Positions 1 to 7,508 of a stretch of 64,000 bases of DNA are shown here, one piece after another. The notes beneath the pieces were generated by a model, which saw only the letters and a program-made list of their open reading frames with translations, had not been told where the DNA came from and made no database searches. The DNA comes from Bacteroidales bacterium (lineage in GTDB: Bacteria > Bacteroidota > Bacteroidia > Bacteroidales > WCHB1-69), in assembly GCA_017961265.1 (NCBI GenBank), contig JAGCXN010000006.1, forward strand, positions 62,001 to 126,000, given 5' to 3'. The translations under genes and the position numbers were made by a program. The number at the start of each line of letters is the position of its first letter. Position 1 is the first letter of the stretch.

Positions 1-4
1 GGTG

Positions 5-12
5 TATATTTG
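5..12 (+). promoter_or_regulatory. Bacteroidota -7 promoter box (TATATTTG)
   Basis: TATATTTG matches the TAnnTTTG -7 consensus of the primary sigma factor in Bacteroidota. It lies 35 nt upstream of the short ORF at 48 and is the only clear promoter seen ahead of the restriction-modification genes. The -33 element would fall outside the window. Confidence 0.5.
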
Positions 13-47
13 CCGCTCCATTACATTGTAAATTGGTGTATTGTAAA

Positions 48-140
48 ATGGCGGAAAATCAAAAAGATAGAAGAACATTCAAGGCGATAGACTTCTTCTG
101 CGGAGGAGGCGGGATGACGAAGACTTTGGTTGATAAATAG
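48..140 (+). pseudogene. Truncated C5 cytosine methyltransferase N-terminus (motif I only)
   Basis: A 30-codon ORF starts at ATG 48 and ends at TAG 138-140. It encodes FKAIDFFCGGGGMT, which is methyltransferase motif I (the S-adenosylmethionine loop, DxFxGxGG) at the expected distance from a start codon. It stops eight residues later with none of the PCQ, ENV or target-recognition parts. The complete methyltransferase at 146 begins 5 nt after the stop and has its own, different motif I. I read it as the 5' relic of a third methyltransferase, possibly still translated as a leader peptide. The motif is visible; the history is inferred. Confidence 0.55.
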
Positions 141-145
141 AAAGT

Positions 146-1261
146 ATGGCTAAAGAAAAAACAAATAGGAAAAATCCCCGACAACCTAAAGTTGAAGTTG
201 TTGACCTATTTTGCGGAATAGGCGGCTTAAGCTATGGCATGAAGTCTGCTGGTTTTAATATTCTTGCAGGGTACGCTTTGGATTGGACTTGCCAATACGC
301 ATACGAAACAAATACTGGCGGCAAGTTCTTTTACAAAGATGTGAAATTGGTGACGGGTGCTGAAATAAAGAAACTTTACTCAAAAAAGAAAAACACAATA
401 AAAGTACTTGCGGGGTGTGCCCCTTGTCAGCCTTTCTCCTCGTATGCATTTAAAAAGAAAGAAAAAGACCCAAATAAATACGATTTATTATATGAGTTTG
501 GAAGACTTGTCGGGGAAACAAAACCTGATATTGTTACAATGGAAAATGTAACTCAGATTCTCAACTTCAGATCAAAACCCGTTTTAAAAGATTTTGTTGA
601 AAAACTAGAATCTCTAGGATATTTTGTTGATGTGAACAAGATTTTTTGCCCAGATTATGGTATCCCTCAAACAAGGAAACGATTAGTGTTGTTGGCGTCT
701 CGTTTAGGGGAAATAAAAATGATACCACCCACTCATAAAAAAGAGGAATATGTAACGGTTCGAGAAACTATCGGTTATTTACATCCAATTTCTTCTGGTG
801 GAATTGATGAAAATGACCCTCTACATCGTTGTACAGCCCTCTCACCATTGAATCTAAAGCGTATCAAAGCAACTCCGCGCGGAGGAAGTTGGCACGATTG
901 GCCGGAAGAGCTGGTTCTTGATTGTCACAAAAAAAAAGGTGGAAAAACTTATGGAAGTGTTTATGGTCGCATGGAATGGGACAAACCTTCTCCAACAATG
1001 ACCACTCAATGTACTGGACTGGGAAATGGCAGATTTGGCCATCCAGAACAAGATAGGGCAATTTCTATCCGGGAAGCCGCACTTCTACAAACTTTTCCTA
1101 AAACATATAAGTTTTTCCAAGACGAAGAAACTATTTCTATAACTATAGCATCACGTTATATTGGCAATGCAGTTCCTCCAAAATTGGGAGATGTAATTGC
1201 AAAAAGTATCATTAATCATCTAAACAACGTTCAACATGAAGAAAAACAAGAAACTAAGTGA
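146..1261 (+). CDS. DNA (cytosine-5-)-methyltransferase 1
   Basis: This enzyme transfers a methyl group from S-adenosylmethionine to C5 of cytosine in a specific DNA site. All core motifs are present in order in 371 residues: motif I VDLFCGIGG (about 19-27), motif IV GCAPCQPFS with catalytic Cys94, motif VI ENV (133-135), motif VIII QTRKR (about 175), motif IX REAALLQTFP and motif X IGNAVPPKLG near the C-terminus. A target-recognition region lies between VIII and IX. It overlaps the DUF262 gene by 26 nt, so the two are probably co-translated. It looks intact, unlike the second methyltransferase. The recognition sequence cannot be read from the protein. Confidence 0.93.
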   Translation: MAKEKTNRKNPRQPKVEVVDLFCGIGGLSYGMKSAGFNILAGYALDWTCQYAYETNTGGKFFYKDVKLVTGAEIKKLYSKKKNTIKVLAGCAPCQPFSSYAFKKKEKDPNKYDLLYEFGRLVGETKPDIVTMENVTQILNFRSKPVLKDFVEKLESLGYFVDVNKIFCPDYGIPQTRKRLVLLASRLGEIKMIPPTHKKEEYVTVRETIGYLHPISSGGIDENDPLHRCTALSPLNLKRIKATPRGGSWHDWPEELVLDCHKKKGGKTYGSVYGRMEWDKPSPTMTTQCTGLGNGRFGHPEQDRAISIREAALLQTFPKTYKFFQDEETISITIASRYIGNAVPPKLGDVIAKSIINHLNNVQHEEKQETK

Positions 1262-2306
1262 CGAAAAGTTAGCTGCTATTGAAGAGCAAATTCAGCATGA
1301 AAGCGTACCTTATGTATATGACACAAAAGAATATCCCGTTGAGGTTATTATTGCCAAATATAGTAAAGACCAAATTTTTGTACCGCACTACCAGCGCAAT
1401 TATGTTTGGAAACCAGACGAGAAATCCAGATTCATAGAGTCTGTATTTCTGGGAGTTCCTATAATGCCGTTTTTGGTTTCCGTTTCAGGTGATGAAGCAG
1501 AATTAGAAATTATAGATGGCTCTCAACGTATTCGAACGTTGGAAGAATATTGTAGAGATGGATTCAAATTGTCAGGATTGAAAAAGCTCACTGAATTAAA
1601 CGGCACTAAGTTTTCAGAGCTTACAGAGTCTCGCAAAAACAAATTCTTGTTAAGAGATTTTCGTTTTCATGTTGTTACGGACAAGGCAGATCAGGATATT
1701 AGAGCAGACATCTTTAACAGGGTAAATACAAGTGCCAATAAACTAAAACCAAGCGAAATCAGAAAAGGTGCCTATCAAGGTGATTTTTATAACTTTATCA
1801 TTGAATGTTCGCAATCAGAATTATTTAGAAAAGTTTGCCCCATTCCAGATAACAAAGCCAATCGAGGCGAATACGAAGAATTGGCCTTGCGTTTTTTTGC
1901 TTATGCAAACTCGTACGAAAGTTTTAAGCATGACGTCGCTCCATTTTTGGATGATTTTTTGAAATCGAAAAACAAGGGATTTAACAGAGAAGAAATGAAA
2001 CGGGATTTTGATATGGTGATGTGTTTTGCAGAACAACATCTCGAACCGCCCTACTTTGCACGAAAAGGAAGAGACACCGCAACCCCAAGAGTTCGTTTTG
2101 AGGCATTATCTGTTGGTATTTATTTGGCACTAAAACAAAATCCTGACTTGCAACCCACTGATTTTTCATGGTTAGAATCGAAGGAATTCAAGGAACTCAC
2201 CACATCGGATGCGAGCAATAACCAAGGTAGGTTAAAAGCAAGAATTGAATTTGTACGTGATTGTTTATTAGGAACCATGCGAGATTTACAATACGAAAAT
2301 GATTAA
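1236..2306 (+). CDS. DUF262 domain protein (GmrSD/ParB-like)
   Basis: A 356-residue protein with an N-terminal DUF262 domain. It shows the FVPHYQRNYVW segment and the signature IIDGSQR (residues 93-98, D94-G-S-Q-R98), the ParB/sulfiredoxin-like nucleotide-binding motif also found in GmrS and other restriction proteins. The C-terminal half has no HNH (DUF1524) motif I can see, so it is not a full GmrSD nuclease. It overlaps the upstream methyltransferase by 26 nt and the HEPN-like ORF by 8 nt, which places it in the restriction-modification operon. Its role may be nucleotide-dependent sensing or control of a nuclease; that is inferred from the family. Confidence 0.8.
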   Translation: MKKNKKLSDEKLAAIEEQIQHESVPYVYDTKEYPVEVIIAKYSKDQIFVPHYQRNYVWKPDEKSRFIESVFLGVPIMPFLVSVSGDEAELEIIDGSQRIRTLEEYCRDGFKLSGLKKLTELNGTKFSELTESRKNKFLLRDFRFHVVTDKADQDIRADIFNRVNTSANKLKPSEIRKGAYQGDFYNFIIECSQSELFRKVCPIPDNKANRGEYEELALRFFAYANSYESFKHDVAPFLDDFLKSKNKGFNREEMKRDFDMVMCFAEQHLEPPYFARKGRDTATPRVRFEALSVGIYLALKQNPDLQPTDFSWLESKEFKELTTSDASNNQGRLKARIEFVRDCLLGTMRDLQYEND

Positions 2307-2646
2307 TGCCAGAAACGAATACAATAAAAGGCTGCATGAAGTAGAGTTGTATTTTGATACGATGCAATTGCTGGACAAGGGCAATTGCACAATAAAATGC
2401 ACAGATGTTCTTGGCCAAGAAGAAACAAAGGTGATTGATGCAGAACTTTCAAAAATACTAAAAGCCAATGGTTTTTTACTGCTATATAATTTGATTGAGG
2501 CTACCATAAGGAATTCCATTGATGCCGTTTTAAATTCTATTCATTCTTCGACTGTAACTTTCCAAAGCTTGTCAGATAATCTCAAAAGAATTTGGATTAG
2601 ACAAGAGTCCAAAGGATTGAATGATGAAAAGAGCCAAGAAAAATAA
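2299..2646 (+). CDS. HEPN-like protein, N-terminal part of a split gene
   Basis: A 115-residue ORF, helical in character (LFDTMQLL, FLLLYNLIEATIRNSIDAVL), similar in layout to the N-terminal half of MAE_28990/MAE_18760-type HEPN proteins. It ends at TAA 2644-2646 inside TAATG, and the next ORF starts there. Inserting one A in the A5 run at 2639-2643 would join both ORFs in a single protein of about 224 residues, near the family's usual size. So this is either a frameshifted gene, a sequencing error or a translationally coupled pair. The family name is inferred from overall pattern and the HEPN motif in the second part. Confidence 0.6.
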   Translation: MINARNEYNKRLHEVELYFDTMQLLDKGNCTIKCTDVLGQEETKVIDAELSKILKANGFLLLYNLIEATIRNSIDAVLNSIHSSTVTFQSLSDNLKRIWIRQESKGLNDEKSQEK

Positions 2647-2972
2647 TGCAAATTGCAAAATCCATTTTGGATAACGAGATTCTATCTTTTAAAAGAGACT
2701 GCATCAATATTAGTGGGAACATAGATGCTCAAAAAATACGAGATATAATAAAACAATTTGGTGGAAATGAGATAAGCAACGGGAGAGACTTGAAGACTAT
2801 CAAAGATAAAAGAAATAATTTGGCTCATGGCGAATTCACTTTTTCTGACATTGGAAAAGATTATACTGTTAGTGATTTGATTGTATACAAAAATGAAGCT
2901 AGTAACTATCTTTCAAATGTTCTTGATGAGATTCAGAAATATATTGATAATCAAAAGTACCTAAATCACTAA
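2646..2972 (+). CDS. HEPN-like protein, C-terminal part with RNase motif
   Basis: A 108-residue ORF that carries the HEPN catalytic signature R-x4-H as R56-NNLA-H61 followed by GEF. HEPN domains with this motif are usually metal-independent RNases in defence and toxin systems. The ORF begins at the ATG overlapping the preceding stop (TAATG) and is best read as the second half of one gene. If both parts are made, they might still assemble, because the R-x4-H site lies wholly in this part. Its neighbours are DUF262 upstream and a C5 methyltransferase 4 nt downstream, a defence setting. Confidence 0.65.
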   Translation: MQIAKSILDNEILSFKRDCINISGNIDAQKIRDIIKQFGGNEISNGRDLKTIKDKRNNLAHGEFTFSDIGKDYTVSDLIVYKNEASNYLSNVLDEIQKYIDNQKYLNH

Positions 2973-2976
2973 TTAA

Positions 2977-3993
2977 ATGCCAAAGAAAAAATACACTTTC
3001 ATAGACCTTTTTGCCGGCATCGGCGGTTTTCACACAGCACTGCATAGTGTTGGTGGCAGATGCGTTTTTGCAAGTGAATGGGATAAAAATGCGAGAATAT
3101 CTTACGAGGCGAATTACAAAGATGTCGAACCGAAGTTGTTCAAAAAGAACAAGAAAGGAAAATACTTATATTTTAATGAGGACATCAATGACGCCGATCC
3201 CAAAAAGATTCCTAACTTTGACATTTGTTGCGGAGGATTCCCGTGTCAGCCTTTTTCTGTTGCTGGACTGAAAAAGGGGTTTGAAGACACGAGAGGAACA
3301 TTGTTTTTCAATATTGCCAACATTGTTAAAGAGAAAATCGAAGCTGGTTATCCTCCAAGAGTACTTTTTTTGGAAAATGTACGCGGGCTTAAAAACCACG
3401 ACAAAGGAAATACGCTTAAGGTGATCCTTGCTACATTGGAGGAGTTAGGATATGGGTATTCATACGAGGTGCTAAATGCTAAATATTTTGGTGTTCCACA
3501 GAATCGTGAAAGATTATTTATTATAGCATGGTATAAAAAACTTGTCAATATTGATGCTTTTCATTTCCCCTATGGTATTGCAGAAGATGGTAACACTATT
3601 TATGATAAGAAAAAATTGAAAGAAGGCACCCTTCAGACAAAAGTATCAGACATATTTGAACCCTTTGAGACAATGGATCCTTCATTTACAATTAGTGATA
3701 GAATGTGGGAAGGACACAAAGCGCGCAAAGAGAGAAACCGAATGAACGGAAAGGGCTTCGGTTATTCTTTGTTCAACGGGGATAGTGTTTATACCAGTAC
3801 TATTTCTGCTCGTTATTGGAAAGATGGTAGTGAGATTTTAATTGATCAATCTGATAAGGGGCTTAACCCTAGAACATTAACCCCTGTTGAGGCTGGCAGA
3901 TTACAGGGATATCGTATTATAGGGAAAGGCTGGGAACACCAAGAGTGTGCAGATAATCAAACTATAATGATTCCAATCCTGAATTCAAAATAG
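2977..3993 (+). CDS. DNA (cytosine-5-)-methyltransferase 2, frameshifted near the C-terminus
   Basis: A second C5 methyltransferase: motif I IDLFAGIGG, motif IV GGFPCQPFS with catalytic Cys90, motif VI ENV (133-135), motif VIII QNRERLFIIA and motif IX RTLTPVEAGRLQGY. The open frame then runs into an aberrant tail (TIMIPILNSK) and stops at 3991-3993. Motif X (QFGNSVAVPVIKRIAEEI) is intact but in the -1 frame directly downstream. The coding break falls between about 3950 and 3963. Without motif X the fold and cofactor pocket would be incomplete, so this copy may be inactive unless the fragments complement or the shift is a read error. It differs clearly from methyltransferase 1. Confidence 0.88.
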   Translation: MPKKKYTFIDLFAGIGGFHTALHSVGGRCVFASEWDKNARISYEANYKDVEPKLFKKNKKGKYLYFNEDINDADPKKIPNFDICCGGFPCQPFSVAGLKKGFEDTRGTLFFNIANIVKEKIEAGYPPRVLFLENVRGLKNHDKGNTLKVILATLEELGYGYSYEVLNAKYFGVPQNRERLFIIAWYKKLVNIDAFHFPYGIAEDGNTIYDKKKLKEGTLQTKVSDIFEPFETMDPSFTISDRMWEGHKARKERNRMNGKGFGYSLFNGDSVYTSTISARYWKDGSEILIDQSDKGLNPRTLTPVEAGRLQGYRIIGKGWEHQECADNQTIMIPILNSK

Positions 3994-4094
3994 TCGTTTC
4001 CAAAAAAGAAGCGTATCACCAATTTGGGAACAGTGTGGCAGTTCCTGTTATTAAAAGAATCGCAGAAGAAATAGTGAAACAATTAATGAAATAA
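3963..4094 (+). pseudogene. Displaced C-terminal segment (motif X) of methyltransferase 2
   Basis: Read in the frame starting at 3963, the DNA encodes YNDSNPEFKIVVSKKEAYHQ, then FGNSVAVPVIKRIAEEI and a stop at 4092-4094. This is the normal end of HhaI/HaeIII-type enzymes, where SKKxAYxQFGNSV is motif X. It overlaps the 3' end of the main ORF, so the lesion equals one missing base near 3950-3963. There is no separate start codon at a sensible place. Confidence 0.75.
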
Positions 4095-4100
4095 GCGAAT

Positions 4101-5675
4101 ATGAACGATTTGTACTCATTTCTTGAGAATGTATCTCAAAATAGTGATTTTAATGCTGAATTGAGCAAGCGAGGAGGATTTGTCACCTTTAGCAATTCTG
4201 GTAAAAGAGGTGGTATAAAATACTTTCAAATAGGTCTTGATAATATTCTCCAGACATTAAAAGATATTTTAGAACACTTAGATGTTTTCTGCCATTTGAC
4301 AAAATATAAAGAAAAAGAATGGAGAGATAATGGATCCGCATATTTTACAGATTCAGTTGCGAATGCAAATTCTACAGTACAAACAAAACCGTTGTTTTCC
4401 ACATTAAGCAAAGTGATTATGTGGGGGAATCAACCGAGGTTAAATGGTATAAATCCTGATGAATTTATTGAATTAGACGAATCGTCTTTGAATAATGCGA
4501 TTAGTAAACTTGAAGTTGTCGCAAAGAGTTTTAGCCCAAAATCATCGGAACAAGAAGATGATAATAAAGAGACTCCTCGCCAAAATATTCAACTTCAAGG
4601 TATTGACTTCTCTATTAATAAAATCTGTCAAACCATCCTCTCCACCGGCCTCATCTATTCTGACACTCTCATCAAACGCCTTGTCTATTCGCTGATGGCC
4701 AAGCCTTTCGCTATTTTGAGCGGTTTGGCGGGATCGGGAAAGACACAGTTGGCCTTGGCTTTTGCCAAGTGTTTGAGCGAGAATATCGAAGAGCAGGTTT
4801 GCACGGTTTCCATCGGCGCCGATTGGACCAACCTGGAACCGCTGCTGGGTTATCCCAATGCACTGAAGAACGACGAATATGTAAAGCCCGAAAGCGGGGT
4901 GCTGCAACTTTTAATGCGAGCCAACGCTGACCCAACCAACCCCTACTTCCTGATTCTCGACGAGATGAACCTCAGCGTGGTGGAACGCTACTTTGCCGAT
5001 TTTCTCAGTGCCATGGAGTCGGGCGAACCTATCAAACTTTGGGATCATGAGAGTGAAGATGTCCCCCAAGAAATACTTCTACCCAAGAATGTCTTCATCA
5101 TCGGTACCATCAATGTGGACGAAACCACCTATATGTTCAGCCCGAAGGTGCTCGACCGCGCCAATGTAATTGAGTTCAAAATCGCCGCTGACGAGATGGA
5201 TGAATATTTGGGCAAAAAAGTCAATATCAACCTTGAAAGTGCCTATTCTGCTTGTGCAGACATGGCCGTTGATTTCGTAAACAAAGCCAAAAGTCAAGTT
5301 GAAAAGGACGATAAAAACAAAGATGTTTTGCTCTCATTCTTCAGGGAATTGAAAAAAGTGAATGCCGAATTTGGCTATCGCACCGTGAACGAAATCAGCC
5401 GCTATCTTCACTTTGCCAATGGTGATCTGGAAGACGACGCTGCCATGGATACTGCTATCCTGCAAAAACTGCTCCCCAAACTGCATGGCTCCAGAAAGAA
5501 ACTCGTTCCTGTGCTTGCTGCCATGTGGAAACTCTGCCTTAAAGCTGGCATAACAAAAGAGATTGAAGCGGATTTCAATAAAGACGATTTCAAATATCCC
5601 GAATCGGCAGAAAAGATTCAACGGATGTGCCATGCCGTTATTGACAACGGATTCACCAGTTTTGCAGAGGCGTAA
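4101..5675 (+). CDS. McrB-like AAA+ ATPase, restriction subunit (LlaJI R1-type)
   Basis: A 524-residue motor subunit. The N-terminal 180 residues show no family I know and probably bind DNA. The AAA+ domain has Walker A GLAGSGKT (about 207-214), Walker B FLILDEMN (about 283-290) and a sensor/arginine-finger stretch GTINVDETTYMFSPKVLDRA (about 335-354), as in McrB-like proteins paired with DUF2357 nucleases. McrB subunits form hexamers that use nucleotide hydrolysis to drive an McrC-type nuclease. Base composition changes inside the gene: the first about 520 nt are AT-rich like the methyltransferases, the ATPase part is richer in GC. Its likely partner is the DUF2357 protein at 7509, separated from it by one gene. 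Confidence 0.85.
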   Translation: MNDLYSFLENVSQNSDFNAELSKRGGFVTFSNSGKRGGIKYFQIGLDNILQTLKDILEHLDVFCHLTKYKEKEWRDNGSAYFTDSVANANSTVQTKPLFSTLSKVIMWGNQPRLNGINPDEFIELDESSLNNAISKLEVVAKSFSPKSSEQEDDNKETPRQNIQLQGIDFSINKICQTILSTGLIYSDTLIKRLVYSLMAKPFAILSGLAGSGKTQLALAFAKCLSENIEEQVCTVSIGADWTNLEPLLGYPNALKNDEYVKPESGVLQLLMRANADPTNPYFLILDEMNLSVVERYFADFLSAMESGEPIKLWDHESEDVPQEILLPKNVFIIGTINVDETTYMFSPKVLDRANVIEFKIAADEMDEYLGKKVNINLESAYSACADMAVDFVNKAKSQVEKDDKNKDVLLSFFRELKKVNAEFGYRTVNEISRYLHFANGDLEDDAAMDTAILQKLLPKLHGSRKKLVPVLAAMWKLCLKAGITKEIEADFNKDDFKYPESAEKIQRMCHAVIDNGFTSFAEA

Positions 5676-5699
5676 AGGATTGTTAAGAGCTGAAAGTTG

Positions 5700-7367
5700 A
5701 TGGAAGACCACAAAGCGATATTTGACAGGCTCATTACCAATGTAGAGCAGGAAGTAATAGAGTTTAAGACGGCTGAAAATCAGTACGACAAGGATAAGCT
5801 TGGCAAGTATTTTTCGGCATTAAGCAATGAGGCGAATTTGCGGGATATGGCTTTTGCTTGGATAGTAATGGGTGTCAACAATGGTCGTCAAATTGTAGGA
5901 ACCCAATTCTTGATGGATGACACCAAACTGCAATTGCTTAAGCATGAAATAGCGGTTAATACCACGGGAGGATTGACATTTCGTGACATTGTGCCCATTG
6001 AGGTGAAAGGGAAACGGGTTCTGCTGTTTCAAATACCTGCAGCGCCGAGGAATATAGTTACCAAATGGAAGGGAATTGCTTACGGACGGAGTGGTGAAAG
6101 TCTTGATCTCTTGTCGCAAGACAAATATGATGCAATACGCTACCAACGCCCTGTTGATGATTGGTCGGCCCATGTGGTCGAGGATGCGACAGTCAAAAAC
6201 GACTTGGATGAACTGGCTTTGGCCAAGGCTCGTATCGAGTTCAAGAAAGTGCATGACAAGTTGCCAGCGAATCTGGTTGACGGTTGGTCACCAGAGGAGT
6301 TCCTTAGACATAGTGGCCTGCTAAACAATGGTAAATTGACTCGGGGAGCTATTCTTTTACTTGGCAAGCCAACGGTAGCCTATAAATTGTCGCCTGCCAT
6401 ACCGCAAATCACATGGACTTTGGTGAATGATGAGGGGCGTAAAATCAACTACCAGCATTTTACCATCCCTTTCATCTTAACCGTAGATGAGGTGCTGGGT
6501 AAAATACGCAATCTTACCATGCGAGAAATGCCTGGTGGGACGTTGTTCCCCGAAAAGCTTATGCAATACGATGACTTCATTATCAGAGAAGTGTTGCATA
6601 ATGCTATCGCGCATCAGGATTATACGCTTTGCCAGCGAATCAATTTCATTGAAGGGCCAGACTATTTATATTACTCCAATGCGGGCACATTCTATCCTGG
6701 AACGTTGGAGAATGCCCTTGATACATTGAAACAGCAAAAGTTTTATCGGAACGCATGTCTATGCAAAGGCATGGTGAGCTACAATATGATAGATACTGTG
6801 AGTAGTGGCATTCAGACTATTTTTTACAAACAGAAGGAGCGCCATTTTCCCATGCCCGATTATGAAATAAACGAGAATGTTCCGGAGGTGAATGTAAAAA
6901 TTTACGGAAGGATTATAGATGAGCGATATGTGGCCCTGCTCAAGCGAGACGTTTCATTATCGCTAAAAGAATGCATTTGGCTGGATGCCATACAAAAGAA
7001 ACGTCCCGTTACAGAAGAGGCCTTAAGAATATTGAAGAGCAGGAAACTTATAGAATGGCATAAGCCCAACTACATAATATCTCAAGCGGTTGCTCAAAAG
7101 ATCCATCAAGTGCCAGAATATACCAAGCGAAAAGGGTTGGACAAAAACAAACTATTGAATATGGTGCAACAGGTCGTCGAAGATGCTGGAAGTACGGGTA
7201 TTATGCTGAACGAGATTTATGAATATATGCAGGAAACCTTGTCATCCAACAAAACGGTGGAAGCAAAAAAAAGGAGTCTGCGATATTTGCTCCAACTTCT
7301 CAAAGAATCGGACATTGTTTATCTTGATGGATTGAAATGGAAAGCAAAAAAGGAGGCGGTTAAGTGA
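5700..7367 (+). CDS. AlbA_2 / HATPase_c_4 (Schlafen-like) DNA-binding protein
   Basis: 555 residues starting at ATG 5700; an in-frame TTG lies just before it. The N-terminal third fits the AlbA_2 (Schlafen AAA_4) domain: VIEFKTAEN, then AFAWIVMGVNNGRQIVG and GIAYGRSGESL. The middle has the HATPase_c_4 signature REVLHNAIAHQDY. The C-terminus looks like winged helices. Such proteins are often called RecG-like transcriptional regulators, and many accompany defence operons. It sits between the McrB-like and McrC-like genes, which normally adjoin, so it may be an insertion into the system or a dedicated regulator. Four 11-bp tandem repeats follow its stop codon. Confidence 0.8.
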   Translation: MEDHKAIFDRLITNVEQEVIEFKTAENQYDKDKLGKYFSALSNEANLRDMAFAWIVMGVNNGRQIVGTQFLMDDTKLQLLKHEIAVNTTGGLTFRDIVPIEVKGKRVLLFQIPAAPRNIVTKWKGIAYGRSGESLDLLSQDKYDAIRYQRPVDDWSAHVVEDATVKNDLDELALAKARIEFKKVHDKLPANLVDGWSPEEFLRHSGLLNNGKLTRGAILLLGKPTVAYKLSPAIPQITWTLVNDEGRKINYQHFTIPFILTVDEVLGKIRNLTMREMPGGTLFPEKLMQYDDFIIREVLHNAIAHQDYTLCQRINFIEGPDYLYYSNAGTFYPGTLENALDTLKQQKFYRNACLCKGMVSYNMIDTVSSGIQTIFYKQKERHFPMPDYEINENVPEVNVKIYGRIIDERYVALLKRDVSLSLKECIWLDAIQKKRPVTEEALRILKSRKLIEWHKPNYIISQAVAQKIHQVPEYTKRKGLDKNKLLNMVQQVVEDAGSTGIMLNEIYEYMQETLSSNKTVEAKKRSLRYLLQLLKESDIVYLDGLKWKAKKEAVK

Positions 7368-7368
7368 G

Positions 7369-7412
7369 TTTTGGCTCGATTTTGGCTCGATTTTGGCTCG
7401 ATTTTGGCTCGA
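7369..7412 (+). repeat. Four perfect 11-bp tandem repeats (TTTTGGCTCGA)
   Basis: Four identical copies of TTTTGGCTCGA begin one base after the TGA of the AlbA_2 gene. The unit length is not a multiple of three. Downstream, 7413-7508 is AT-rich and holds no ORF. The array could be a binding site or a slippage-prone spacer ahead of the DUF2357 nuclease gene. Confidence 0.95.
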
Positions 7413-7508
7413 TTGTTTTCAATAATTATTTGATAATTAAATAAATAAGAATATTTTGAGTGAAATAAAGGTAAATTTCAGGTAGATTCAAAAAACAACA
7501 TATTAAGC

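Noticed and set aside
2636..2650. Programmed -1 frameshift to join the two HEPN ORFs
   Set aside because: The zero-frame codons GAA AAA TAA do not form a canonical X XXY YYZ slippery heptamer, and there is no clear stimulatory stem directly downstream. A natural indel, read error or coupled translation is simpler.
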